Source: Chlamydiales bacterium (GTDB taxonomy: Bacteria > Chlamydiota > Chlamydiia > Chlamydiales > JAJFMA01). Taken from it: a stretch of 64,000 bases of DNA. This document shows, in pieces, positions 27,968-37,024 of the stretch. Every line of letters begins with the position of its first letter. Position 1 is the first letter of the stretch. The translations under genes and the position numbers were made by a program. The stretch is from NCBI GenBank assembly GCA_030679955.1, contig JAUXSF010000022.1, positions 62,001 to 126,000 of the forward strand. The letters run 5' to 3'. The notes below the pieces were generated by a model. That model was not told the DNA's origin. It did no database searches and was given only the letters and a program-made list of their open reading frames with translations.

Positions 27968-28363
27968 TTAGCCGAAAGCTAAGAAAAGAGCTTCCGCCAT
28001 ACTGCGCAATCGCGCTTCGCGACTCTTTCGAAGAATAGCTGCAATTTTGAGACCTTCCTTCTTATTACCTAACATCAGAAAAGCCTTAGCCAGATTCAAC
28101 AAGGTGGGACCATGATCAGCCTGCAGTTTTAATGCTCGGTCGAGATAACGCAGAGCTTTGGCGGGGTTGCCCATCTGCACATATAATGCACCCAACGTTT
28201 GGGCATCATATGCGCTGTCAGGAGCCAAAACATGCAGTGCTTCAAAGAAGGGTACAGCTATATTGTATTTACCCTGACGAATATAAGCGTAGCCGGTGAC
28301 GCGTATGTCATCGAGCTGATCCTCTGTCCATCCAAGCTTTTCCAGCCAATTGATTTTTGCCAT
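27968..28363 (-). CDS. TPR protein resembling a type III secretion chaperone (CT274-like)
   Basis: A 131-residue protein made almost entirely of three tetratricopeptide-type helix pairs (for example AYIRQGKYNIAVPFFEALHVLAPDSA and LGALYVQMGNPAKALRYLDRALKLQADHGPT), the pattern of SycD/LcrH class II chaperones. A GGGGAG ribosome-binding site precedes the ATG. It lies six bases after the preceding gene on the same strand, so the two are co-transcribed. The position beside rsmH matches, from memory, CT274 next to CT273 and CT272 in C. trachomatis. A chaperone role for a secreted or division-related partner is inferred, not shown. Confidence 0.7.
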   Translation of the reverse strand: MAKINWLEKLGWTEDQLDDIRVTGYAYIRQGKYNIAVPFFEALHVLAPDSAYDAQTLGALYVQMGNPAKALRYLDRALKLQADHGPTLLNLAKAFLMLGNKKEGLKIAAILRKSREARLRSMAEALFLAFG

Positions 28364-28369
28364 ACTCCC

Positions 28370-28819
28370 CTATGCCTGTAAGAACTGGCCGATACGACTG
28401 ACAATATGCCCTAGCCAATCGTTTATCTTGGTGATCGTTTGGAAGCAAGACAACAATATAGTTTTTTCGCGTTCATCCTCGGCCGTTTCGCACTCGGTAT
28501 GGGCAATTTTCTCTTCTTGCTCATCCTGCTTATCTTGGCTGCCCAGGGTAGGAATAACCCTAGCAACGGTAAAGGGCGAACGTCGCCGCGTACGAAATCT
28601 AGGCGGAGGCAGAAAGAGTGCCCAGGGAGTCAGCACTCTGGCGACTCCTAATAACAAATCAATCTCTGCGGGTTTCGGCTGAAAGTCGATGACTTGGATC
28701 TGGGGAGGAATAGATGCCGCTTGATCCAAACGAAATTCTTTGCGAATCGCTTCAACAAATTCAGTTCGTTGGGCGTATGAGATGTGCACTTTAATATCGA
28801 AATTATCAATCGTGGTCAT
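28370..28819 (-). CDS. Conserved chlamydial hypothetical protein (CT273-like by position)
   Basis: A 149-residue soluble protein with no recognised domain. It has a hydrophobic patch LLLGVARVLTPWALFLPPP (about residues 54-72), an arginine-rich stretch and an acidic linker. The C-terminus is amphipathic (INDWLGHIVSRIGQFLQA). It is the first gene of a two-gene minus-strand operon with the TPR protein, divergent from deoC-rsmH. The CT273 assignment rests on gene order only. It may be the binding partner of the TPR protein. Confidence 0.6.
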   Translation of the reverse strand: MTTIDNFDIKVHISYAQRTEFVEAIRKEFRLDQAASIPPQIQVIDFQPKPAEIDLLLGVARVLTPWALFLPPPRFRTRRRSPFTVARVIPTLGSQDKQDEQEEKIAHTECETAEDEREKTILLSCFQTITKINDWLGHIVSRIGQFLQA

Positions 28820-28867
28820 GGCACTATCCTAAAATTATGAACCCACTAAGTTATTCTACTCACTATT

Positions 28868-28896
28868 ATTGTATCAAGCATTTAATTTTACCTCAA
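28868..28896 (-). promoter_or_regulatory. Putative promoter for the CT273/CT274-like operon
   Basis: On the minus strand TTGAGG (28891-28896) and TACAAT (28868-28873) are separated by 17 bases, about 50 bases upstream of the start at 28819. Confidence 0.5.
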
Positions 28897-28907
28897 ATTA
28901 ATCAGTC

Positions 28908-28936
28908 TGGACAACATCTGGAGAAAATTCTAATAT
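28908..28936 (+). promoter_or_regulatory. Putative promoter for deoC-rsmH-ftsL-pbp3-murE-amiA
   Basis: TGGACA (28908-28913) and TAATAT (28931-28936) with a 17-base spacer lie about 30 bases upstream of deoC. The -10 is weak. All following genes to amiA overlap or nearly touch, so one promoter here could serve the whole cell-wall cluster. Confidence 0.35.
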
Positions 28937-28964
28937 TTCCCCCATAATTCTTTAGGTGAGTAAC

Positions 28965-29717
28965 GTGATTATAGAGCCCCTTTCGGCCAAGCAGATAGCC
29001 GGGTTATGCGACCATACCTTTTTAACGCCCACGGAAGCTTTCCGTCATGCCGCTAAATCCGGCGAAAACCCAATTGCGCTACGACGCCGAGCATTTGAGG
29101 CTTTTCTAGCAGAAACAACCGCTAGCCCACTAAAGCCCTACGCTATATGTGTTGCCGCCTCCGATGTTCATTGGGTGGCGAGACACCTACCCGACGCAAT
29201 TATAGCGGCTACGGTAGGCTTTCCCGACGGTCCTAGGCATTCCACAGCATATACGCTGGCAGAGACTTATGTAGCGCTCAGCGAAGGCGCCCAGGAAATC
29301 GATATGGTGCTGGACTATGATGGTCTGAAAAACAACGAATACGAGTTTATCAGGGAAGATCTGAATCAAGTGGTGCAGATGGTGCACCGACACAGCGCGA
29401 TACTTAAACTTATTCTGGAAGTTAGCGAGCTCACATTAGAACAAACAGCGAAGGCTTGCGAACTAGCGAACGAGGCCGGGGTAGACTTTGTGAAAACTTC
29501 GACAGGTTTTAGCGCAAGCGGCGCCACTATTGAACATCTAAAAGTAATGCGTCAGACGTTTCATCGCGGAATAAAGATTTCTGGCGGCGTCAATCTAGAT
29601 AACGTTCATTCCCTGCTATCTGCTGCGACTGCTGCGGAACAGGCTATCTCAACAGACCCACAAGTTTTGCGCATTGGTGAAAGCTCTTTGCTCAAGCAAT
29701 TAGAGGCACTCCGATGA
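28965..29717 (+). CDS. deoC: Deoxyribose-phosphate aldolase
   Basis: A 250-residue class I aldolase splitting 2-deoxyribose-5-phosphate into glyceraldehyde-3-phosphate and acetaldehyde. The Schiff-base lysine is in GVDFVKTSTGF, and the EIDMVLDYDGLK and ISGGV segments are typical. I chose GTG 28965 because AGGTGA lies at the right distance; an upstream GTG at 28956 adds three residues but has no ribosome-binding site. The stop overlaps the start of rsmH by four bases (ATGA), tying this nucleoside-catabolic gene to the cell-wall cluster. Confidence 0.92.
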   Translation: MIIEPLSAKQIAGLCDHTFLTPTEAFRHAAKSGENPIALRRRAFEAFLAETTASPLKPYAICVAASDVHWVARHLPDAIIAATVGFPDGPRHSTAYTLAETYVALSEGAQEIDMVLDYDGLKNNEYEFIREDLNQVVQMVHRHSAILKLILEVSELTLEQTAKACELANEAGVDFVKTSTGFSASGATIEHLKVMRQTFHRGIKISGGVNLDNVHSLLSAATAAEQAISTDPQVLRIGESSLLKQLEALR

Positions 29718-30640
29718 CAGCACCACATGTTTCCGTTTTATTGAACGAGGTCGTCGAGGCCTTCAAAGATGTCGAACTTAAGACTTTTCTCGATGGCACA
29801 TTAGGCGCAGGCGGCCACGCTGCGGCGATCCTACAAGCACATCCTGAAATTGAAAAATTCTATGGCTTAGACCAGGATACTTCGGCATTGGAAATCGCCC
29901 GCGAACGGTTACTCCCCTGGCATGGCAAAATAGAGCTAATCCACACCAACTTTTCAGGTCTTGCAGAGGCTCTCAAAGAACAAAAATGCGATGGCATTCT
30001 TTTGGACCTTGGCGTTTCATCCATGCAGCTTGATCAGCCGGAACGCGGCTTTAGCATCAGCAGACCCGGCCCACTAGACATGCGCATGAACATGGAAGGC
30101 CCTCTGACAGCTGCGGATGTTGTCAACACTTGGTCAGAGTATGATCTAGCACGTATCTTCCGCGACTATGGCGAGGAAAAGCGCTGGCGAGCGGCCGCTC
30201 GCGCGGTTGTCAAGGCACGTCAGGAAAAGCCAATTCTCACAACACAAGAGCTGGTAGATTTACTGTTGCCAGTAGTCAAGGATTTCAGGTCGCAAAAAAG
30301 CATCCACCCTCTGACACTCATCTTCCAAGCGCTACGCATCGCCGTAAATGAAGAACTACAAGTTCTAGAAGTCGCTTTAAAGGCTGCTATGGCGGCTCTA
30401 AATCCTGGTGGGCGCTTAGCCGTTATCTCTTTTCACAGCCTAGAAGACCGCATTGCCAAGCAATATTTCCGCTATCTCGCTAGCGATAAAGAGGACACAC
30501 GAGGCATTGCGGGGGTCTTTCGCGATAAGCAACCCATCGTGCGCGATGTCACACGAAAACCTGTTACCGCTGGCGAAAAAGAGTGCGCAGAGAACCCGAG
30601 AGCGCGCAGCGCCAAGTTACGTGTTGTTGAGAAAATTTGA
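29714..30640 (+). CDS. rsmH: 16S rRNA (cytosine1402-N4)-methyltransferase
   Basis: A 308-residue MraW/RsmH that N4-methylates C1402 in the ribosomal P site. N-terminal HVSVLLNEVVEAF, the SAM-binding DGTLGAGGHA, GLDQD, DGILLDLGVSSMQLDQPERGFS and the C-terminal ISFHSLEDRIAKQYF with NPRARSAKLRVVE are all family hallmarks. It overlaps deoC by four bases. It opens the rsmH-ftsL-pbp3-murE-amiA order also found in C. trachomatis (CT272-CT268). Confidence 0.96.
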   Translation: MTAPHVSVLLNEVVEAFKDVELKTFLDGTLGAGGHAAAILQAHPEIEKFYGLDQDTSALEIARERLLPWHGKIELIHTNFSGLAEALKEQKCDGILLDLGVSSMQLDQPERGFSISRPGPLDMRMNMEGPLTAADVVNTWSEYDLARIFRDYGEEKRWRAAARAVVKARQEKPILTTQELVDLLLPVVKDFRSQKSIHPLTLIFQALRIAVNEELQVLEVALKAAMAALNPGGRLAVISFHSLEDRIAKQYFRYLASDKEDTRGIAGVFRDKQPIVRDVTRKPVTAGEKECAENPRARSAKLRVVEKI

Positions 30641-30642
30641 CC

Positions 30643-30927
30643 ATGCAAAAATTACTCTTCAAAGTCTTCATTTGTCTTTTTGGAGCCGGACTGGCCCTCT
30701 ATGCCTCTGTCCGTGAACAAAACTCACTCATGGACTTGCGAAGAGCTATTCCGCCGATAGCTAAAGAGGTTAAAGCACTGGAAGAGGAAAACCATCGCCT
30801 AGAGTACATTGTCGATCGTTTCGAAAACCCCGTCCATTTAATCGAGTTATCGCGCGAACCACAATACGGCCATCTTCGCTATCCCTATGTCCAAGATATC
30901 GTCGTGTTACCGAGGGTTCCGCAATGA
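30643..30927 (+). CDS. ftsL: FtsL-like small membrane division protein
   Basis: A 95-residue bitopic protein. The N-terminal hydrophobic segment LLFKVFICLFGAGLALYAS (about residues 3-21) is followed by a coiled-coil-like IAKEVKALEEENHRLEYIVDRFENP. This is the FtsL/DivIC layout and position, between rsmH and pbp3. ATG 30643 is preferred over an in-frame TTG at 30637 that would overlap the rsmH stop. It overlaps pbp3 by four bases. Sequence conservation in FtsL is low, so the name rests on structure and context. Confidence 0.75.
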   Translation: MQKLLFKVFICLFGAGLALYASVREQNSLMDLRRAIPPIAKEVKALEEENHRLEYIVDRFENPVHLIELSREPQYGHLRYPYVQDIVVLPRVPQ

Positions 30928-32909
30928 ACGCTCAAGATAAAAAGCGCATTCTAGTCGTCAGTTTAAGCTTGTTTGCACTATTTTCCATTTTAATCGTGCA
31001 GTACTACAACGTGCAGATTATGCAAGGGGAAAAATGGTCGCGCATAGCTGACCGTCAGCACTACTTTACGGTTAAAGAGCCGTTTATGCGCGGCACGTTT
31101 TATAGCAATACCGCAATTAAGCGAGCGCACCCTGAAGCACCCCAAAAGCTAGTTGTTGATATACAAAAGTTTCACATCCACATAGACCCGAAATCGATAC
31201 CTGTTGCTTTACGCGAAGATGTAGCAAAGAACCTACAAGGTATCCTTCACACTACTGAAGAAGAGTGTGGCGTCTACATTAAGCAATTGGAAAAAAATAG
31301 CCGTCACCGAATTTTAGCGATGTGGCTTTGTGCTGACACCAAAGACGATGTGCTAAAGTGGTGGTATAGCTATGCCAAAAAGAACCGCATACCCAGAAAT
31401 GCCTTGTATGCTGAGGCCGACTATCAACGGTCTTATCCCTTTGGAAAGCTGCTAGGACCTGTCCTACATACTGTGCAAAGTCGTCGTGACGAAGTCACAG
31501 GACAAGCAATTCCTACCGGTGGACTCGAGCTGCAGTTTAATAAGTACCTGCAAGGCCACCAAGGCTGCCGACGCATGATGCGTTCACCACGAAATTCTTT
31601 TGAAATTGGCGAGGTGATTCAGTCACCCGAAAATGGTGCAGATGTCTACCTGACTGTTAACCACGTCTTACAAGCCATTACGGAAGAGGAATTAGCAAAG
31701 GGCGTTCAGAAAGCGAAAGCCAAAGGCGGCTGGGCTGCTATGATGGATCCCAATACGGGCGAGATCCTAGCGCTGGCACAGTATCCCTTCTTTTACCCCG
31801 CTAACTATGCCGAGTACTTTAATGATCCTGAAAAGTTAGATGCTACAAGAGTCAAAGCTATCACAGATGCCATCGAGCCAGGCTCGATTATGAAGGCAAT
31901 GACGGCAGCCGTAGGCCTTAAGGCCAACCAAGAGCTAAAATCTAGGCGTCAAGAAGTGCTCTTTGATCCCGATATCAAAATGGCAACAGCCAATGGAGTT
32001 TTCCCCGGCAGAAAGCCCCTAAAAGATTTTAAGGTTTATCGCTTCCTCAACATGGATATGGCCTTTCAGGTCTCCTCAAACATCTACTTCGCGCGTGTAG
32101 TCGAGCGTGTCATTGATAGGTTAGGGCCAGCCTGGTACCGCCAGCAGCTGCAAGAAACCTTTGGACTTGGCAAATTCACACGCATTGAGCTACCAGGGGA
32201 AAACCCTGGATCCCTGCCAACGCCGGGCAAGAAGCATGCCAATGGCACCCTTGAATGGTCCAAGCCGACTCCGTTTTCAATGGCCATAGGCCATAACCTT
32301 CAAGCTAATAGCATCCAGGTCCTACGTGCTTTTGCCACGTTGGCAAACGGTGGATACCTCGTACAGCCTACGCTTGTGCGTAAGATTGTTCGTGAAGGAG
32401 CCGATGGGCAAACCGAGACACTTGTCGACAATACCTCGCCTGAACGCCTGAATGCTTTCCCGCAGGTGATGGAACAGGACATGATCGCTAAAGTGGTCTC
32501 AGGACTAAAATACGTCACTCAAGGCAAACGCTGCGATATTCCAGGCTACACACAAGCAGGAAAAACCGGCACGGCAGAGAAGATCATTGGCGGTGTCTAT
32601 TCCAAAGATCGCAACGTCTCTTCCTTTGTTGGCTTTGCCCCAGTGAACAATCCGGTGTTTGTGCTTATCGTCTCCATCGACGAACCAGAAAAAGCTTATA
32701 TCCCTGGCGTGGGTCCTGTGCAATATGGCGGTTTTTGCGCAGCACCGGTATTTCGTGAGATTGGTCGGCGCACTTTTGAGTATTTAGGTGTTGCTCCAGA
32801 TGATCCTTATGGCTATCCTGTAGGCGATCCCCGCTACAACTCGCAAAAAGCCGATTGGGCAACAGAAACAAAGGCCCTAAAACAACTGTTCGAAGAGTGG
32901 AATAACTAA
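30924..32909 (+). CDS. pbp3: Penicillin-binding protein 3 / FtsI-type transpeptidase
   Basis: A 661-residue class B PBP with one N-terminal membrane segment (about residues 9-28), a dimerisation domain, and a transpeptidase domain. The catalytic triads are SIMK (Ser321, Lys324), SSN (384-386) and KTG (547-549). Chlamydiae lack FtsZ but use septal peptidoglycan for division, and this enzyme crosslinks it. The C-terminus ends with a Tyr/Asp-rich tail followed by a short helical segment. It overlaps ftsL by four bases and abuts murE. Confidence 0.94.
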   Translation: MNAQDKKRILVVSLSLFALFSILIVQYYNVQIMQGEKWSRIADRQHYFTVKEPFMRGTFYSNTAIKRAHPEAPQKLVVDIQKFHIHIDPKSIPVALREDVAKNLQGILHTTEEECGVYIKQLEKNSRHRILAMWLCADTKDDVLKWWYSYAKKNRIPRNALYAEADYQRSYPFGKLLGPVLHTVQSRRDEVTGQAIPTGGLELQFNKYLQGHQGCRRMMRSPRNSFEIGEVIQSPENGADVYLTVNHVLQAITEEELAKGVQKAKAKGGWAAMMDPNTGEILALAQYPFFYPANYAEYFNDPEKLDATRVKAITDAIEPGSIMKAMTAAVGLKANQELKSRRQEVLFDPDIKMATANGVFPGRKPLKDFKVYRFLNMDMAFQVSSNIYFARVVERVIDRLGPAWYRQQLQETFGLGKFTRIELPGENPGSLPTPGKKHANGTLEWSKPTPFSMAIGHNLQANSIQVLRAFATLANGGYLVQPTLVRKIVREGADGQTETLVDNTSPERLNAFPQVMEQDMIAKVVSGLKYVTQGKRCDIPGYTQAGKTGTAEKIIGGVYSKDRNVSSFVGFAPVNNPVFVLIVSIDEPEKAYIPGVGPVQYGGFCAAPVFREIGRRTFEYLGVAPDDPYGYPVGDPRYNSQKADWATETKALKQLFEEWNN

Positions 32910-32921
32910 TTGCTGCGCCAC

Positions 32922-34403
32922 ATGAAGATTCGTAAGCTCGTTAAAGATATCCCAGGCCTCACCGTCAAAGGTTCTAAAGAGGTTGAGGTCACTGGCGTCT
33001 GCGCTAATTCTCAAAGCGTGGGTCCTGGCAATCTCTTCGTAGCAAAAAGAGGCCGCAGCCATGATGGCAGTCGCTTTATTCCTGATGCAGTCGCGGCCGG
33101 AGCTGTAGCTATCCTCACCGACATGTTCGACCCATCTCTCAAGCATACCGTGCAATTGATTCATCCCGACATAGCCAAGATGGAAGTGCTGCTAGCTGCT
33201 CGTTTTTATGGTAATCCCAGCGACCGCCTCTTCACGGTTGGCATCACTGGCACTAATGGCAAAACAACCACTGCAACACTCGTTAAACACCTTTTGGATG
33301 AAGCTAAGGCCTTATGTGGCCTAATTGGCACAATTGAATACATCATCGGCCCTCATCGCCATCAAGCTTCGAGAACAACCCCAGACCTATGCAGCAACCA
33401 AAAAATGCTCTCCGAAATGCTGCGAGAACACTGCCAAGCCGCTGTGATGGAAGTAACATCCCATGCTCTCGATCAAGGGCGCGTCGAGCGCATCTTCTTC
33501 GACGTCGCGGTCTTCACAAACCTCTCGGCTGAGCACCTAGACTACCATGAAACCATGGAGAAGTATGCAGAGGCTAAGCAACACCTCTTCTTAAATCTTT
33601 CGTCCAAGGGAAACAAAAAGCCTGTTGCCGTCGTTAATCGCGACTGCCCTTGGCACCAGAAAATGATAGAAAGGTGTCCAGCACGAGTGCTGACGTACGG
33701 CCTTAACGAAGGTGCTGATATTTTAGCACGCAACGTATCCCTAACAGCCGACGGATCATCCTTTAAAGTAACCTATCAGGGCGAAGAAGCGGAGTTTCAG
33801 TTCCCGCTGGCTGGCAGATTTAATGTCTCTAATGCTCTTGCCGTCATCGGTGTTGGTATCGCCAAAGGTCTATCGCTACAATTTATTGCTCACGCTTTGT
33901 CTACCTTTAAGCCTGTTCCTGGACGCCTCGAACGAGTTCAAAATGAGCTAGGGCTAAAAATCTATGTCGACTTCGCTCATACCGATGACGCCCTAGATAA
34001 TACCTTATGCACTTTGATGGAATTGAAAGTAGGTAAACTTATCACCATTTTTGGCTGCGGGGGCGATCGAGACCGCGCCAAGAGACCCAGAATGGCCAAA
34101 GTTAGCGAAAAATGGTCGGATGTCACCATCGTAACAAGTGACAACCCACGCAGCGAAAAACCAGAAGCAATCTGCAACGAAATTGTGAAGGGATTCTCTC
34201 CCTCAGCTAAGTATGTGGTAGAAGTAGACCGTCGCAAAGCGATTCAAAAGGCCATAGAGATGGCAAAACCCAACGATATTATTGTGATCGCCGGGAAGGG
34301 GCACGAAACACACCAGATTTTCGCACACCAAACGTTCCCCTTTAGCGATAGTGCCATCGCCAGGGAATTGTGTAGCGCGCAAAGAAAAGAGTCAAATTCA
34401 TGA
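32922..34403 (+). CDS. murE: UDP-MurNAc-L-Ala-D-Glu: meso-DAP ligase
   Basis: A 493-residue Mur ligase adding meso-diaminopimelate to the peptidoglycan stem. ATP site GITGTNGKTTTATLVKHLL, GLIGTIEY, MEVTSHALDQGRV, the HxxDAL.. FAHTDDALDNTL segment, and the DAP-specifying TSDNPRSEKP are visible; the last is the DNPR motif that marks meso-DAP rather than lysine enzymes. I chose ATG 32922; a TTG at 32910 directly after the pbp3 stop is an alternative. Neither has a clear ribosome-binding site, so coupling to pbp3 is likely. It overlaps amiA by four bases. Confidence 0.95.
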   Translation: MKIRKLVKDIPGLTVKGSKEVEVTGVCANSQSVGPGNLFVAKRGRSHDGSRFIPDAVAAGAVAILTDMFDPSLKHTVQLIHPDIAKMEVLLAARFYGNPSDRLFTVGITGTNGKTTTATLVKHLLDEAKALCGLIGTIEYIIGPHRHQASRTTPDLCSNQKMLSEMLREHCQAAVMEVTSHALDQGRVERIFFDVAVFTNLSAEHLDYHETMEKYAEAKQHLFLNLSSKGNKKPVAVVNRDCPWHQKMIERCPARVLTYGLNEGADILARNVSLTADGSSFKVTYQGEEAEFQFPLAGRFNVSNALAVIGVGIAKGLSLQFIAHALSTFKPVPGRLERVQNELGLKIYVDFAHTDDALDNTLCTLMELKVGKLITIFGCGGDRDRAKRPRMAKVSEKWSDVTIVTSDNPRSEKPEAICNEIVKGFSPSAKYVVEVDRRKAIQKAIEMAKPNDIIVIAGKGHETHQIFAHQTFPFSDSAIARELCSAQRKESNS

Positions 34404-35143
34404 GATTGATCTATCTGTGTCTAGGGTTATTGCTAACAGTAACTGGTTGCTCTAAGCCTTCCAATTTCGACGATGTCGTTTGCGTACAACCAGGACCAAC
34501 AATTGTAGCGCCTCCTCCTCCTGCAGTGGAAGTGCCGCGTCAAAGCCAACGCAATCTAACGGCCAAGCCAATCATTATGATTGATCCAGGCCACGGCGGC
34601 AAAGACCATGGCGCTGTAACACTGACCAAACCGGAATACCAGGAAAAGAACCTCAACCTGGCAACAGCTCGTATGGTCGATACTTTTCTACGCCAAAAAG
34701 GTTACCGCACAGTAATGACTCGTAGCGACGATACCTTTGTATCTTTAGAAGACCGCGTAACAGCCACCAAAGATTCCAAAGCAAGGCTCTTTGTCAGCGT
34801 TCACTACAACTCTGCCCCAAGTACAAAGGCGGAAGGTATCGAGGTTTTCTACTACGAGTCTGATAAGGATAAAGATAAAGAACGCAGTAAAAAGTCTAAA
34901 GCGCTAGCTCAAGCAACTTTAGGTAAAATAATCACTGCTACACAGGCTTCCTCACGGGGCGTTAAGCACGGCAACTTCGCCGTCATCCGCAATAACACTA
35001 CCCCAGCGATCCTCATCGAGGGTGGCTTCATAACAAACGATAGCGAGCTAGAGCGCATCAAGGACCCGGCATACATCAAAAAACTGGCCTGGGGTATCGC
35101 TGAAGGTATCGATAAGTATGTTACTGAAGAAGATAAGAAGTAA
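34400..35143 (+). CDS. amiA: N-acetylmuramoyl-L-alanine amidase, lipoprotein
   Basis: A 247-residue protein with a lipoprotein signal peptide (LTVTGC, Cys17), a Pro-rich linker and an Amidase_3 domain. Zinc ligands His65 in IDPGHGGKDHGA, Glu82 and the His in FVSVHYNSAP are present, with the catalytic Glu in ILIEGGFITN. It cleaves the bond between MurNAc and the stem peptide; the chlamydial AmiA has been described as also acting on uncrosslinked peptides. Membrane anchoring through the lipid fits a septal role. It overlaps murE by four bases and ends the operon just before a tRNA on the opposite strand. Confidence 0.92.
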   Translation: MRLIYLCLGLLLTVTGCSKPSNFDDVVCVQPGPTIVAPPPPAVEVPRQSQRNLTAKPIIMIDPGHGGKDHGAVTLTKPEYQEKNLNLATARMVDTFLRQKGYRTVMTRSDDTFVSLEDRVTATKDSKARLFVSVHYNSAPSTKAEGIEVFYYESDKDKDKERSKKSKALAQATLGKIITATQASSRGVKHGNFAVIRNNTTPAILIEGGFITNDSELERIKDPAYIKKLAWGIAEGIDKYVTEEDKK

Positions 35144-35146
35144 AAT

Positions 35147-35220
35147 TGTCCTCGGCGCGATTCGAACGCGCGACCTGTTGCTTAGGAGGCAACCGCTCTA
35201 TCCACCTGAGCTACGAGAAC
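35147..35220 (-). tRNA. tRNA-Arg (anticodon CCT)
   Basis: The minus strand folds as a 74-nt cloverleaf: seven-pair acceptor stem with one G-T pair, D arm, anticodon stem GTTGC/GCAAC around the loop CTCCTAA, T arm GCGCG/CGCGC around TTCGAAT, discriminator A. The anticodon CCT reads AGG. The 3' CCA is not encoded. Confidence 0.93.
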
Positions 35221-35287
35221 ACAGCAGAGAAATTACGAGATGAGTATAGTGGAAACGGAGCTTTTCCTCAACTAGGGAGACGAAAAT

Positions 35288-36739
35288 ATGACAGCACAAG
35301 CAGATATCGGTCTAATCGGCCTAGCAGTTATGGGGCAAAACCTAGCCCTAAACATTCACGATCACGGTTTTAAGATCGCCGTTTTCAATAGAACCGTCTC
35401 CAAAGTCGATGACATGATGGCGGGCTCCGCCAAAGGCACACAAGTTATCGGCACTCACTCCCTTGAGGAGTTCTTCAAAACACTGAAAAGACCGCGACGT
35501 GTGATCCTAATGGTAAAAGCCGGAGCGGCGGTAGATGAATTTATCGAACATTGCCTACCCTATATGGAAGAAGGCGATATCCTCATCGATGGCGGCAATA
35601 GCCTCTATACCGATACCGAAAGACGCTGCAAATATCTGGAAAGTAAAGGCATGCTGTTTGTTGGGGCAGGTATTTCCGGCGGAGAAGAGGGCGCACGACA
35701 TGGCCCTTCCATTATGCCAGGAGGTAACCCCAAGGCGTGGCCACACGTGAAGGATATCCTGCAATCCATCGCCGCAAAAGTCGATGGACAACCTTGCTGC
35801 GATTGGGTTGGAGAAGGTGGCGCTGGCCACTATGTCAAAATGGTACATAACGGAATCGAGTACGGCGATATCCAGCTAATCTGCGAAGCTTATGATCTAC
35901 TACATCGCGGGCTGGGTCTGGGAGCAGAACAGCTACATAATGTATTCGATGAGTGGAATAAGGGTGATCTGGACAGCTACCTAATCGAAATTAGCTCCAC
36001 AGTATTCACGCATAAAGAACCCGATGGCTCCCCTCTGCTAGACAAAATCCTAGATGTCGCCGGGCAAAAAGGTACAGGCAAATGGACAGGTATTGAAGCG
36101 CTAAATTTGGGAATGCCTGTCACACTAATCGGAGAAGCTGTTTTTGCCCGCTGCTTGTCCGCATTGAAAGATGAGCGTATCGCAGCTTCCAAAGTTTTGA
36201 ATGGCCCTGCAATAGATTTTAAGGGCGATAAGTTAAAATTCGTGAAAGAGCTCGAGCAGGCATTGTACGCTTCTAAGATCATCAGCTATGCCCAAGGCTT
36301 CATGCTCATGCGCGAAGCGGCCAAAGAGTATAAATGGAAGCTTAACTACGGCGGAATAGCCCTCATGTGGCGCGGTGGATGTATTATCCGCAGCCGATTC
36401 CTTGGTAAAATTAAAGATGCCTACGATAAAGATCCAGAGTTGGTGAACTTGCTGCTCGATCCATTCTTCCAACAAGCCGCTCAGAAAACACAAGAAGGCT
36501 GGAGACATGCAGTATGCACTGCTGTGCAGTTGGGTATACCAACACCATGTCTAAGCACAGCTTTGGCATTTTACGATGGCTACCGCAGTGAAAGGTTACC
36601 GGCGAACTTGCTGCAAGCGCTCCGAGATTATTTTGGCGCACACACATACGAGAGAATCGACAAGAAGCGTGCAGAGTACTTCCACACCGATTGGGCGGGC
36701 ACGGGCGGCAAAATCAGCTCCACCAGTTACAACGCGTAA
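35288..36739 (+). CDS. gnd: 6-phosphogluconate dehydrogenase (decarboxylating)
   Basis: A 483-residue enzyme of the oxidative pentose phosphate pathway, converting 6-phosphogluconate to ribulose-5-phosphate with NADPH. The N-terminal dinucleotide fold GLIGLAVMGQNLALNI, the substrate motif GAGISGGEEGARHGPSIMPGG, KMVHNGIEYGDIQ and the C-terminal RIDKKRAEYFHTDWAG are present and full length. GGGAGA precedes the ATG. It stands alone, followed by the repeat structure of the IS200-type element. Confidence 0.96.
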   Translation: MTAQADIGLIGLAVMGQNLALNIHDHGFKIAVFNRTVSKVDDMMAGSAKGTQVIGTHSLEEFFKTLKRPRRVILMVKAGAAVDEFIEHCLPYMEEGDILIDGGNSLYTDTERRCKYLESKGMLFVGAGISGGEEGARHGPSIMPGGNPKAWPHVKDILQSIAAKVDGQPCCDWVGEGGAGHYVKMVHNGIEYGDIQLICEAYDLLHRGLGLGAEQLHNVFDEWNKGDLDSYLIEISSTVFTHKEPDGSPLLDKILDVAGQKGTGKWTGIEALNLGMPVTLIGEAVFARCLSALKDERIAASKVLNGPAIDFKGDKLKFVKELEQALYASKIISYAQGFMLMREAAKEYKWKLNYGGIALMWRGGCIIRSRFLGKIKDAYDKDPELVNLLLDPFFQQAAQKTQEGWRHAVCTAVQLGIPTPCLSTALAFYDGYRSERLPANLLQALRDYFGAHTYERIDKKRAEYFHTDWAGTGGKISSTSYNA

Positions 36740-36740
36740 A

Positions 36741-37024
36741 GCAACGCGGACCCCTAGCCAGCCCTGCGGGCATGGCTAGGGGCTAAGATAAGATTTACTG
36801 CTTCGCAGCAAGAGCTCATGGAAACAACCTAATTCCATAGATAAGCCATTGCTGCCAACGCGGTAGCATTCAAATTCTTACGCAAACTGAATCTGAATCT
36901 AATGGCCAATCGTTTGTTCTATGCTGCGTAGCAGCAATTCTTATCTTAGCCCCTAGCCATGCCCGCAGGGCTGGCTAGGGGTAGAACGATCAAGGCCCCC
37001 GCGTTGCGGAGCACCGCGTCTAAT
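36741..37024. repeat. Left palindromic flank of the IS200-type element
   Basis: Inverted arms (36741-36812 and about 36922-37010) carry CCCCTAGCCAGCCCTGCGGG and its complement and a GCTGC-loop-GCAGC core. The right end (36992-37023) contains GCGTTGCGGAGCACCGCGTC, which is inversely repeated at 37538-37568, bracketing the transposase. About 140 bases from 36750 recur in the same orientation from about 37576. No gene in this gap. Confidence 0.85.
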
